Under the pieces are notes generated by a model. That model was not told the origin of the DNA. It did not search any database and worked only from the letters and a program-made list of their open reading frames with translations. A stretch of DNA of 64,000 bases from Haliotis asinina (lineage: Eukaryota; Mollusca; Gastropoda; Lepetellida; Haliotidae), in assembly GCF_037392515.1 (NCBI RefSeq), contig NC_090288.1, positions 61,551,673-61,615,672 on the forward strand. The letters run 5' to 3'. The translations under genes were made by a program, and so were the position numbers. Positions 1-13,100 of the stretch are shown here, in pieces; position 1 is the first letter of the stretch; every line of letters begins with the position of its first letter.

Positions 1-215
1 GTCTAGGACATAGAATCAACAAAATGGTTAACATGTCATGGAATACTGCAATATTCACACCAGATTTAAGTGAATATTATTCGTTGTTATACACTGGGGA
101 AAATCAGTATATCATAATATCTGCTGGGATCATCATCTTGGAATATTCAAGTCAAATGCTTCGCTAAAATTATAATAAATGTATATATAAAATTATAAAT
201 GTATATTATAATTAC

Positions 216-1383
216 CCGTTGGGCCTGACGTCAGGCAGCTGTCTGTGGACCGGAATCAGGTTACTGACGTACTCGTTCATGGAATGCCTCTTGAATGCAT
301 TGTGGAATTTAGTTTTCTCCTCCTTAGGCAACAGACTGGCATTGATAGTCAAGGGTCGACCCAGTCGTCCTGAACAAGAAAGAACATTATATTTGCTGCT
401 GCTGTGTATATTGGTGTTGGCGTAAATGCCTGTATATGAGAGTGCGGTATGTCTTTCTTTCAAGTCAGGTAGACCTGTGAAGATCAGGAGTAGAATAGGT
501 CTTCAGCAACCCATGCTTGCCATAAAAATCGACTATGCTTGTCGTAAGATGCGACTAACGGGATCGGGTGGTCAGGCTCGCTGACGTGCTTGACACATGT
601 CATCGGTTCCCATTTGAGCAGATCGATGTTCATGTTGTTGATCACTTGACTGCCTGGTCCAGTACTCGATTATTTATAAACCGACGCCTATAATATTGCT
701 GAGTACGGCGTAAAACTAAATTCACTCATTCATTCAGGTCAGGTAGATATATAGCTACACATCCATAAAACCAAGTGTATAGTGCTCAGTGTTCCCATGT
801 GAAACATTTAATCTAGATTTAATGTGTGAAGATCGACATCTTAAACACATATCACAGAGCTACCTTACTTCCAAATGCATATTGTAATTAGAGTAAATTG
901 AAAGAACAAACCTGCGTGACTGAGGTCACACAATTGGGACACAATGGTGATATTGGGCAGAAATAGGCTTGATGGATGAGGCCATGTCGAGAGCAGCTTA
1001 TTCACGGCAGCCTCGTTCCCGTGCCGGACACCTTGACCATGACCTTGTTTCCCAGACTGTCTGTGTTGTGGAGGTTGGAATGTAGGGGTGACTCTGTGAC
1101 TCAGGACATCTGAGGGTTTAGGGGTGGTGTCTCTGTGAGGAAGGCGGGGTGGTGATGATTGTTTGTCGTCCCTGGCAGAATGTGTAGGTCTAAGAGTGGC
1201 CTCTCTGGGATGAATGGGGCCAAGTATAGATGAAGGATCTCTGAGAGGCAGATTCGCGTGGTGATTGAAAGGATCATGAAATGAGTAGACGAGAAAGGTC
1301 CATGACACGACAGCCCATACGAACAGAAATCCAATGCATACATCTGAACTAAAGCACAGCTGTACTCTTCTCGAAGCACACAT
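216..1383 (-). CDS. polypeptide N-acetylgalactosaminyltransferase (GALNT family), N-terminal part, continues past left edge
   Basis: Golgi type II membrane enzyme that starts mucin-type O-glycosylation by moving GalNAc from UDP-GalNAc to Ser/Thr. Two exons are visible: 1383-912 and 369-216. Exon 1 begins at the first ATG after an upstream in-frame stop. It encodes a short basic cytoplasmic tail (MCASRR), a membrane anchor at about residues 15-33 (CIGFLFVWAVVSWTFLVY) and a Pro/His/Ser-rich stem. Exon 2 follows a tract ending TTTCTTGTTCAG and encodes GRLGRPLTI...LPKEEKTKF...LPDVRPNG, which matches the stem-to-catalytic junction of GALNTs (GxLGKPV, then SLPDVR before the first catalytic Cys). 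The exon phase fits: one base is left over at the 912 donor and completes Gly. The catalytic domain and the ricin-type lectin domain would lie left of base 1. The paralogue cannot be told. The intron holds a SINE. Confidence 0.85.
474..734 (+). repeat. SINE family A copy
   Basis: About 260 bp running from CCTGTGAAGATC to the tail GCGTAAAACTAAATTCACTCATTC. A near-perfect 13-bp target-site duplication flanks it (461-473 and 735-747, one mismatch). It lies in the intron of the GALNT gene. The same body recurs at 29689, 44281, 50645 and 52723, and in reverse at 13690 and 59955. Confidence 0.85.
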
Positions 1384-3959
1384 CACGAATCTTTCCAAGT
1401 TCCAGTCTATGGGAAATTCAGATACCCTATCATCCCGTGTACTATCCTGTGAAGTATAAGCGCCACATGTTTCAGTTACATGTACGCGACTGTTGGAGAC
1501 GCTAGCAGTCTCAACCGCCAGCTGTTGGTGCAGCCCTTCGATTTGCTTGTTGTAGTTTCATTGTTCACAACATGATCGAACCTTTCCTCGATATGTCGGT
1601 ATGATATGGTATGCAAACTGAGTTATCTCCCTTTACCACTTCGCGCCATTAGCTGAGAGGATGGACTGTTTGCATGAACGAAAACTGAAGTACTTATGTT
1701 GTCCGTTCAATTGACGTTGTTTGTTGAACGCTGATTGCAGTGTACACTACGCCTGTGCTCTATCAGTTACTATCATACAATGGAGAGTGTTATCGATGCA
1801 ATAAACCCATCTAATAAATTTGATATCCAAATCTAATAAATATGCAAATTAGGTTAAAAAAAACGAGAACTACTTTCACAAAACACCATACAATGTCATG
1901 CGAATCCCAAAACGTAAACTTTGAATAATGACGTCGTCGGGAGTTTTTGAGGGGTTTTTTTCCATTGCGTGGGCGAGTTTGTAAACAAACATGGGTGCCC
2001 CCCAAGTTCAATATTGGTGATTCTGTCAGAGTTATCAATAAAGGTGCTGGAGTTATTACTGCAGTGATTTTGGAAAAGATGAACCGGAATACTTTGTTCA
2101 AATAGAAGGTAAAGAACATGTGGCTCGGATGAAATCATAATCTCGGCATGTTCTGAACATAGACGGGTATTTTTCGAACGTTGACTTCCTCTTGATATAT
2201 GAACTTGCTGTCAAACACACTACTGTTTGTTTGTGAACCAAGAACCTATTTCTTACTTATTACACACTTTCTCTTGAATGTTATCTTGTTTTGTTGTTCT
2301 TTCAAGGCGAAAAAGTCATTCTAGGTTCATATTCAGATTTGGACTATATGTGAGACTGGTCACAACCATATGCCGCCGTTGCGAAAGGTCACGGACCTTG
2401 ACCTCGCTTCAATGCTATGTATTCATACGCAACTATTTTTAAGCATCACATTACATGATAAAGAGATTATTGACCGAACGTGTTTCCGTATCATTAATAT
2501 CATATTATTAGGGATAAAAAATATGTATTATGTATTTTGCGCGCCAAAGGCTCGCATAATACAACTTTTATCACCAGTGATGTTAGGCAAGTGAAGCAGC
2601 TGCAAACCAAGACACGGGGTGCTATGAGTTTAGTCTAGGATGCTGTACCACGTGATGACAACTCCCATGCAGTGGTAGTAACGTCAGTACAGTGTGACGT
2701 CATTCACAAACATGTTCTATAGTACACAGCTGTTCCTCAGCTTCTTTATGAAACCGGTTTCAGATTTAAACCATAAAAATAACAAAAGTACGCTATTTTA
2801 TCAATTTAATGCACGTTAGACGTGTTAGGTAATAAGTAAAATACCACACTCGGTCTCATCACATACCAATTATAAGGAACTCTTGACCTTTCGCTCGGTC
2901 AGACACCATAGGAAGGACACTCGGGTCGTATAATTCGTTTGTTATGAGACCTCTTATATTGTCTTCTATTTACGACACAGATACTGCTCTGTGTAGTATG
3001 ACATAATGGGGAGTAACGAGTTAGACGACTTCACATAGCAACTGTAAGACATTGCGAGAAACGGAAATATTACAAATCCCAGAAACGTTAACTTTGATCT
3101 CCGTGTTCTTCGCACAGTCTCCAGGTCTTCAGCCAGGACGACGTCCAGTTTCATTAATTCGTAATATAAGAATTACAATGAAAAAAGTAGGTTGTATGTC
3201 GATTAGTTTAGGCTTCGCCTATATATTTCCGTATCGGATCGAGGGTAACGTATGCTGTTCGACCACAACTAACGCAGAGCTCAAAGGGGCGCAACTCCTG
3301 GAATGTCCCCCAAATGGATACATCCTCACTTGGCTGCAACATTGGGCCCAACATCCTACACGGGTCAGTCCAAAGGGCTATGTTAGAGTCAGTTATTGCA
3401 TCAGGCAAATATGAGATAATCAAAGCGTATGTCGTGCACTAGAAACATTAAGCCAAATATATGTATTGCTTTAAAAATTTAATCGTTTTATCATTTCTTT
3501 TTCAGTTTGATTTTCTGTTTTTTTCTTTGAACAAGCATAATATTTTTGTGTGTTTGGAGGTTGAGGTGGTGGTCCAAAACAACAATTGGTTGTTTGATGT
3601 TTTAATACATATCATTAATCAGAAGAAATATATAAAATATTTAGATAGTGAATACATTTGCAGCAGACGTACTTATAATTATGACAGTTCAACTTCAATT
3701 AATGTGACGCAAATTGACCTTTTTTTCTTCTGGTCCAAGTCGCCCTAAAGCTATGTCACCACCACCACCACCCATATGGATTATTATGCATGCCTGCTTT
3801 ATAACTCCTCATCTGTTTACCTGTCTTCATAAATTAATTATCCAAGCAAATCAAAGAGAAAAGGAATTACAATGTTCGGTTACAAGCTGATTAGTCTATT
3901 ACTACTCGCAGATCTGCTCCTTTTCGTCTTCCGTAAATGATTTACATACATAGATAGAT

Positions 3960-4127
3960 GAGCCTGAAACCTAACACATACTATACTTGGCAATTACACT
4001 CTCTTAGTCAAGTACAGATTCTATTGCTTTCGTTAAGCTGAGTTCCGGATTCGAACCCTCAGATTCAGGCACCTAATCACCACGACACAAAGTCAGACGC
4101 CTAACCCGTTCAGCCACAAGCGCAGAT
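3960..4127 (-). repeat. tRNA-derived SINE, family C
   Basis: On the minus strand a tRNA-like head shows an A-box-like TGGCTGAACGG and a B box GGTTCGAATCC, followed by a body with TCTGTACTT and GTAATT. The same head and body recur at 47170-47322. It lacks the GCGGCGTAAAAC tail of families A and B, so I treat it as a third family. It is not a working tRNA gene: the anticodon arm and acceptor stem do not pair as a tRNA should. Confidence 0.6.
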
Positions 4128-6282
4128 TTACTTGCCGCTCCCTTTGAGGGGGCTGTTGTTCGTTCTGCATTGCCCCTCTCGTTCATACCTGTGTTTCAAG
4201 ACGTCGGGAGAGATCGCCACATCAGATCAGCGAACAGGTGTGCTCTTGCAATAATTCTGATCTTCATAACGGAACAGGTATGCAGTTAACGTTATGATGC
4301 ACTGTTTTAGGTTATCGTGCCATCTTGTAAATGTACTGAGTTTCTACACTTTCTCACGGGTCCTGATCGTCCTGCACTTGAGACGATGGGCGGGGCTTAA
4401 AAACAGTTAAAATCGGTTAGCTTGTTCCGGGTTTATTATTTTAAGCATTGAGATATCAGGAATAATATTCCATTATGCAGAGATAATGACGTTGTTTAAT
4501 CTACAGTTTCAGAAGCGCGCTTCTTTTCGTTTGGTTACATATAGTTTGTTTACATAATGCGTTGTATCGGAGCTGTATGTCCATCTGTATGTATGAAATA
4601 CACCCTTTCGCTTAGTCGTACTCACTGTTCACTGTCCCGTTACTGCCTTGGTGGCCCCTATGTCTGTATTGCTATTGCTGATCGTTTATGACCAAGTTGC
4701 CCTTAGCAAATATTTTATTGCCATATTTCTGTGAGGTCACATTCACTCATTTCATTATGTAACACCCGTAAACTTTCATAAACTGGGTCGTGTTCGACAC
4801 AACAATATTCAGCGGTATGTCTTGCTTGGAGTAGTGTGGACAGGCTACATTCACTACTTTAACAGCATGTCGGCATGGAGAGTATTCAGGGGGAACAAGA
4901 ACCTAACACAAAGGCTCCTTCACAGTACGTCCAGACACAGACCCGCCACTGTACACCCCTCACTATAACTGGGTGATTAACATACTGGGAGCTTCACTGC
5001 CCTGGACGGGGATGTGACAGTACAAATGATGCATAGTGGAGGGAGTTTGTGGCGTTTATTGACGTGATTTTTTAAAACAAATTAATTTTGTTTATCTGTA
5101 TGCATGTTTGAGAATGTGGTGAACTAACGGTGGGCCGACATATTTCCTACACATACGCATGAAGGAGATTGTTACTTTCTGTTCAAGTCTATGTGTCACT
5201 GAAGCATCACACTAACGTGAACATACATATCAAGAAACACAATGGTGTGTGTACATAGTGAACAAACTCACGCAACAGCTCCATGTTTTATGTTCATTGT
5301 GCGTGTTGTGTGTAATGATACTGAAGATGATCTGATGATGTGCACGAATCTTAGCCGTTGTTAGACACATTTGTTGTAGTGGCACGGTGCTAAAGTGTAA
5401 TATGTTTGTTACACTTGTACTGTACGTGTGGTAAGTTTTCACTGTAAGGTATATGCCTGTTTGTTGGGAGCGTATTCCACTCCGTGCGGAAACTGGGCAA
5501 TGTAAACAAGTGGACATATGGAGATATGGTCAATATTTATAAAGCCGATATAGACCAAACATTGTAGCTTTTATACTACCGTAAGACCTACTTCGCCTGA
5601 ATCTAACATATCAAATATCGTTTACCTCGAAAATATTCGAAGGGGTATTGTAAAACTGACACAAGTATTTTTGATATTTATACATTGCCTACCCACCTCC
5701 AATACAATAAGACCGTGACATTACCGTGACATTTCACTGTCAACATTGCCTCAGCGACCAGCACAGTCAAGAGATCACAGTTAAGATAGTGTCGACTCCA
5801 GATATGTTATTGTTGTTGTAGTATCGAACAGGTAGGAGATAAATTTCTTGAATGGATGCATAATTTTAAACCCTTTCAGTGGGTTCAGCATCTTTTGCGT
5901 TTGACCTCAATACATTAATTAACGCAGGCAGCAACATATACCTCCTAGCAATACAATATCTCATGTAGAGGTGGCCTGATTCAACAACAGTGAGTGGAGC
6001 TTTCAGAATACATTTGTATGTAGAGTATAGTCGAGTTTTTTCACCGTGGTTATTTACTTGAGCCACTGGTTTGATTCTTCGAGAAGCTTCTGAACGTTTA
6101 ACGAACAAACAAAATTCGTTCTTGGTAGCATTGAGTGGAAATTGGCTTAAAACAAACGTATTCCTAATAATTGTTAAGGTGACTATAGACATGTGAATTA
6201 TATATCACTGGAATATTTCACATTTCATGCTTTAATGGTGTATGACCTTATTGTCAAACCTATGCACAGCTACATTGTATAA

Positions 6283-6492
6283 TTGTAATGTCTCATCAAA
6301 GATAGAGCTACATTGTGTATATATATGTAATGTCTCATCATAGATAGAGCTACATTGTATATATATATATATTGTAATGTCTCATCATAGATAGAGCTAC
6401 ATTGTGTATATATATGTAATGTCTCATCATAGCTAGAGCTACATTGTATATATATATTTTGTAATGTCTCATCATAGATAGAGCTACATTGT
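6283..6492. repeat. minisatellite, about 5 units of 42-55 bp
   Basis: Five units of GTAATGTCTCATCATAGATA plus AGAGCTACATTG are separated by variable (TA)n runs. Unit length varies with the TA run. The apparent 78-residue minus-strand reading frame across it is a by-product of the repeat. Confidence 0.85.
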
Positions 6493-7157
6493 TTTGCTTT
6501 CATCACTCATACAGAGACACGTTGAATATGGCATCAATATCGCATCACGTGTATATCTGTAGTATCACATGGGATATCGACAAAACATCTACATTTACAG
6601 AGTAAACCATTGTACGTAGCTGACGTCTAGTCATCTCTATCATCATCCAATGACATCATTAAGTAGGTAGTAATACATGTCATTGGTATATCTAATTAAC
6701 ACCTAATCATCTTTGTAGTGCTTCATTGTACCTATAATATCTCTCCAGTTATAGACATACAAGCGTACACACACAGACGAGCACACACACACATGTACAC
6801 ACACAGGATGTAATGTATATCGTCTTAACGTGTAATAACTATGTAGTGGTATTTTATCGTATTGTCATCAACTCTATAGCAATCCAACGCATTTGGAGAA
6901 ACATTCCATCACCTAAGCACTTGTATATTCCATATCACTATAATATACCACCATTCATTCGGGTTCAACATGTAAATGGTACACCACTGTATTGTCGGTA
7001 GATGGCCGTAATATCTCACCACTCACACAAGTAATGCAACTTACAATATGTAGTGATAAAACAATCGTACACTGTATACTGATATAACATATCTTATCAC
7101 GTGTGTTATTGCATATATCTTGACGTGCTATGTATGTTCTTTAAAGATACAGCAACA

Positions 7158-10100
7158 ATGGCCTACAACAGTGAGTCGAGATTGACGTCGGCTGACATCG
7201 GCGTCGTCGTCGGTTACTTCGTCCTTGTCATCGGCGTGGGCATCTTTGTAAGTGACACCATTGAATTATCAAAGATGATCATTCCACGTCTGAGCTGACC
7301 GTTCCTGCACGTGACTGGGACAAGACGCGCATCTCAGTGACAAGTCAAATAATGAAGCAAATGCAAAGCATAGTTAGTACATGACGTACAGCTCAGTGAC
7401 AAGTCAAATAATGAAACAAATGCAAAGCATAGTTAGTACATGACGTACAGCTCAGTGACAAGTCAAATAATGAAACAAATGCAAAGCATAGTTAGTACAT
7501 GACGTACAGCTCAGTGACAAGTCAAATAATGAAACAAATGCAAAGGATAGTTAGTACATGACGTACAGCTCAGTGACAAGTCAAATAATGAAACAAATGC
7601 AAAGCATAGTTAGTACATGACGTACAGCTCAGTGACAAGTCAAATAATGAAACAAATGCAAAGCATAGTTAGTACATGACGTACAGCTCAGTGACAAGTC
7701 AAATAATGAAACAAATGCAAAGCATAGTTAGTACATGACGTACAGCTCAGTGACAAGTCAAATAATGAAACAAATGCAAAGCATAGTTAGTACATGACGT
7801 ACAGCTCAGTGACAAGTCAAATAATGAAACAAATGCAAAGCATAGTTAGTACATGACGTACAGCTCAGTGACAAGTCAAATAATGAAACAAATGCAAAGC
7901 ATAGTTAGTACATGACGTACAGCTCAGTGACAAGTCAAATAATGAAACAAATGCAAAGCATAGTTAGTACATGACGTACAGCTCAGTGACAAGTCAAATA
8001 ATGAAACAAATGCAAAGCATAGTTAGTACATGACGTACAGCTCAGTGACAAGTCAAATAATGAAGCAAATGCAAAGCATAGTTAGTACATGACGTACAGC
8101 TCAGTGACAAGTCAAATAATGAAACAAATGCAAAGCATAGTTAGTACATGACGTACAGCTCAGTGACAAGTCAAATAATGAAACAAATGCAAAGCATAGT
8201 TAGTACATGACGTACAGCTCAGTGACAAGTCAAATAATGAAGCAAATGCAAAGCATAGTTAGTACATGACGTACAGCTCAGTGACAAGTCAAATAATGAA
8301 ACAAATGCAAAGCATAGTTAGTACATGACGTACAGCTCAGTGACAAGTCAAATAATGAAACAAATGCAAAGCATAGTTAGTACATGACGTACAGCTCAGT
8401 GACAAGTCAAATAATGAAACAAATGCAAAGCATAGTTAGTACATGACGTACAGCTCAGTGACAAGTCAAATAATGAAACAAATGCAAAGCATAGTTAGTA
8501 CATGACGTACAGCTCAGTGACAAGTCAAATAATGAAACAAATGCAAAGCATAGTTAGTACATGACGTACAGCTCAGTGACAAGTCAAATAATGAAACAAA
8601 TGCAAAGCATAGTTAGTACATGACGTACAGCTCAGTGACAAGTCAAATAATGAAACAAATGCAAAGCATAGTTAGTACATGACGTACAGCTCAGTGACAA
8701 GTCAAATAATGAAGCAAATGCAAAGCATAGTTAGTACATGACGTACAGCTCAGTGACAAGTCAAATAATGAAACAAATGCAAAGCATAGTTAGTACATGA
8801 CGTACAGCTCAGTGACAAGTCAAATAATGAAACAAATGCAAAGCATAGTTAGTACATGACGTACAGCTCAGTGACAAGTCAAATAATGAAACAAATGCAA
8901 AGCATAGTTAGTACATGACGTACAGCTCAGTGACAAGTCAAATAATGAAACAAATGCAAAGCATAGTTAGTACATGACGTACAGCTCAGTGACAAGTCAA
9001 ATAATGAAACAAATGCAAAGCATAGTTAGTACATGACGTACAGCTCAGTGACAAGTCAAATAATGAAACAAATGCAAAGCATAGTTAGTACATGACGTAC
9101 AGCTCAGTGACAAGTCAAATAATGAAACAAATGCAAAGCATAGTTAGTACATGACGTACAGCTCAGTGACAAGTCAAATAATGAAACAAATGCAAAGCAT
9201 AGTTAGTACATGACGTACAGCTCAGTGACAAGTCAAATAATGAAACAAATGCAAAGCATAGTTAGTACATGACGTACAGCTCAGTGACAAGTCAAATAAT
9301 GAAACAAATGCAAAGGATAGTTAGTACATGACGTACAGCTCAGTGACAAGTCAAATAATGAAACAAATGCAAAGCATAGTTAGTACATGACGTACAGCTC
9401 AGTGACAAGTCAAATAATGAAACAAATGCAAAGCATAGTTAGTACATGACGTACAGCTCAGTGACAAGTCAAATAATGAAACAAATGCAAAGCATAGTTA
9501 GTACATGACGTACAGCTCAGTGACAAGTCAAATAATGAAACAAATGCAAAGCATAGTTAGTACATGACGTACAGCTCAGTGACAAGTCAAATAATGAAAC
9601 AAATGCAAAGCATAGTTAGTACATGACGTACAGCTCAGTGACAAGTCAAATAATGAAACAAATGCAAAGCATAGTTAGTACATGACGTACAGCTCAGTGA
9701 CAAGTCAAATAATGAAACAAATGCAAAGCATAGTTAGTACATGACGTACAGCTCAGTGACAAGTCAAATAATGAAGCAAATGCAAAGCATAGTTAGTACA
9801 TGACGTACAGCTCAGTGACAAGTCAAATAATGAAGCAAATGCAAAGCACAGTTAGTACATGACGTACAGCTCAGTGACAAGTCAAATAATGAAGCAAATG
9901 CAAAGCATAGTTAGTACATGACGTACAGCTCAGTGACAAGTCAAATAATGAAACAAATGCAAAGCATAGTTAGTACATGACGTACAGCTCAGTGACAAGT
10001 CAAATAATGAAACAAATGCAAAGCATAGTTAGTACATGACGTACAGCTCAGTGACAAGTCAAATAATGAAACAAATGCAAAGCATAGTTAGTACATGACG

Positions 10101-13100
10101 TACAGCTCAGTGACAAGTCAAATAATGAAACAAATGCAAAGCATAGTTAGTACATGACGTACAGCTCAGTGACAAGTCAAATAATGAAACAAATGCAAAG
10201 CATAGTTAGTACATGACGTACAGCTCAGTGACAAGTCAAATAATGAAACAAATGCAAAGCATAGTTAGTACATGACGTACAGCTCAGTGACAAGTCAAAT
10301 AATGAAACAAATGCAAAGCATAGTTAGTACATGACGTACAGCTCAGTGACAAGTCAAATAATGAAACAAATGCAAAGCATAGTTAGTACATGACGTACAG
10401 CTCAGTGACAAGTCAAATAATGAAACAAATGCAAAGCATAGTTAGTACATGACGTACAGCTCAGTGACAAGTCAAATAATGAAACAAATGCAAAGCATAG
10501 TTAGTACATGACGTACAGCTCAGTGCACCAGATGGGCAACATAGTACATTACGACCCAGCAAAATACAGTATAGTACAATATAGAACACTGTAGTATAGG
10601 ATGGTATAAAGAAGAGCTATAGCACATAACAGTGTGCCGATATGTAGTGATAAAACAGTGCTCCTGATGGAAAGTTGCAACTTACCTCGCTGAATGTTAC
10701 GGTAAGGTATGGTACAGAGTGCTGTATATCACAGGACAATATAGTACAGTATAGAGCAGCAAATTACAGTCCGGAACAGTGTAGTATGTTATCGTAGCAT
10801 ATACTATATAGAAGTACAGAATTGTGTAGGGAGGTATAAGATGGTGAAGTGTAATATTATGCAGTCTTGCGTAGCATATTATCATTCCTTGTGCTATCCA
10901 GTCAATCATATGACTTTTCGTTCTGACCCCTTGCAGGCGATGTATCGTGCCAAGAGGAACACAGTCAGTGGCTACTTTCTGGCTGGGAGGTCAATGTCTT
11001 TTGTAACGGTAAGGTTGTGCATGGCGTTGTTGGTCGATATTGTCTGTACCTTGTAAGTTGTGTATGCCGTTGTGGGTCCCTATTGTCAGTACATTGGACG
11101 TTGTGGGTCCACACTATCTGTATTTTTTAAGTCGTGTATACAGTTGTTGGTCCATAAGTTGTGTATACCGTTGTTGGTCCATAAGTTGTGTATGGCGTTG
11201 CTGGTCCATAAGTTGTGTATACCGTTGTTGGTCCATAAGTTGTGTATACCGTTGTTGGTCCATAAGTTGTGTATACCGCTGTTGGTCCATAAGTTGTGTA
11301 TACCGTTGTTGGTCCATAAGTTGTGTATAGCGTTGCTGGTCTATGTGGTATGTACCTGCTCCGTTATACATGTCGTATTTGGGGTTTTCGACTGCTCAGT
11401 GAACATTGTATTTTCCGTTCGCATTCTATATCATGTGAAAAATAGAGAGAGAAAAAACAAGCTCCGAAAGTGAAAACAATTCGGTGGTGGTTTCTGTCAG
11501 GACTTGTGACGGCGTAATGAAACATCAATATGCCATCAGGCCATCTATTCATATAACATCTGTCATTATTTGGCCTTTTTCGTCAGATGGAATCTTTTTC
11601 AGCCGATAACAGAGACTGGTTACTGTCTGGCGTTGACAAATTATATGTACAGAGCTATGCTTTCAGATCGGAGCCTCCCTGTTTGTCAGCAACATTGGCA
11701 CCGAGCACTTCATCGGCCTGGCAGGCTCTGGAGCTGGGAATGGCATCAGCGTTGGGGCGTGGGAGCTTAATGTGAGTACACGGGGACACAGAGTCGGGAC
11801 TGTGTGGCACAAAGATCATTAAACAGCAAGACGTTGTTATGCTTTTCTGTAATAATTTTTGATGATTACACTTAGTCTATATCTACGATGAAAATCTGAT
11901 ATGTACAAAACAATTTTTGTGCTACAGTTATTGTAAAACTTTGAGGTCTTGACATTTAGCTTTGGCTCCACTCGTCATTCACACGCACAAGGCGATTGTA
12001 GGCGAAGACAGTTTGGAACTAGAAATGCTATGGGTTTGTGGAACCTGCTGTCCACGGTATTTTTGAAAATGTCTGCTCTGGTACTGACTTCATATCAGAG
12101 TGAGTGAGCGAGTATACTCCATTTCCGAGTGAATGAGAGAGCAATATTACGGTGGGAAAGACCAGAAATGAGCTTCACAAAATATGTACCCCTGTACAAC
12201 CCCAGTCCTCATTTTGACGATCGAACGTATTCACCAGTACGGTAAACCGGCATCTCCATATCACATTGACATACACACGAATAGGAATCACGTTGCTTTC
12301 TTGAGTAGGTTACTGCCGACATCCACAGTAGACCGTACTCACTCACTCACTCATTCCTCATTCACTCATTCCTCACTCACTCTTCCTCACAGGCCCTGAT
12401 GCTTCTGCAGCTCCTGGGGTGGATCTTCGTACCCGTGTATATTGCATGTGGGGTAAGTGGGAGTGCTAGCCACGACCAAGAATGAAGGTTCTATGAATTT
12501 TAGGACATCATTATGATCGATTAATTTAAACAACTATCAGAGAATGCATCTGCATAATTATCTGAGGCTTTTCTAAATTTGTTCTTTTTCCAACACCGTG
12601 CTTTCCCTGAACTTCCCAGTGTGAAATGATATAAAGTTGTGTTTCTCCGATCGCTGGGGATTTACCCTGACGTGACAACAAATACAAGTCATCACACTAG
12701 TATTGCGTGTACTGTTATCACACAAGTATCATGTGTAGTGCTATTACATAAGTACTGTTATCGCACAATACTGTTATTATCACACAAGTACTGTTATCAC
12801 ACAGGTATTGTGTGTACTGTTATCACACAAGTAGTGAGTGCACTGTTATCACATGCGTAATGTTATCGCACAATACTGTTATCACACACTCACGCTCATA
12901 AACACAGGTCAGCGTGACCCTTCTCCATATACATTAAAACGTGTCCCGGTTAAATTGCTTCATTTCATATTAGTTTAAGTGTTTTTCTAAAAGTTGGTGG
13001 TGCAGAGATGACAAACTTCATGGGTGATCAACATCTGTATTTTTGACAATGGCAACGTTTGGGTATAGATTCTTATAGCGTTTTCAAGCATGAGAACGTT

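Larger units (their letters stand above)
1384..7157. other. intergenic region between divergent GALNT and SLC5 genes
   Basis: No convincing exon is seen. The interval should hold both promoters, and 5' non-coding exons of either gene could be present. An open stretch near 1985-2065 (KFNIGDSVRVINKG) looks like an old coding fragment but is not assignable. The interval also contains a SINE-C copy and a minisatellite, listed separately, and a short CA-rich tract at about 6765-6805. The rest is AT-rich without a recognisable feature. Confidence 0.5.

Noticed and set aside
865-911. Extension of the GALNT first exon past 912
   Set aside because: The residues after the donor (FFQFTLITICIWK) are intron-like and lost when the phase-matched join to 369 is made.
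3960-4127. tRNA gene on the minus strand
   Set aside because: It has A- and B-box-like motifs but no cloverleaf pairing, and a second diverged copy shares a SINE body.
7332-10525. CRISPR-like array
   Set aside because: Units are contiguous 59-bp copies without variable spacers, inside an animal gene intron.
11040-11473. Long reading frames with 9-residue repeats on both strands
   Set aside because: They come from a 27-bp repeat whose period is divisible by three.
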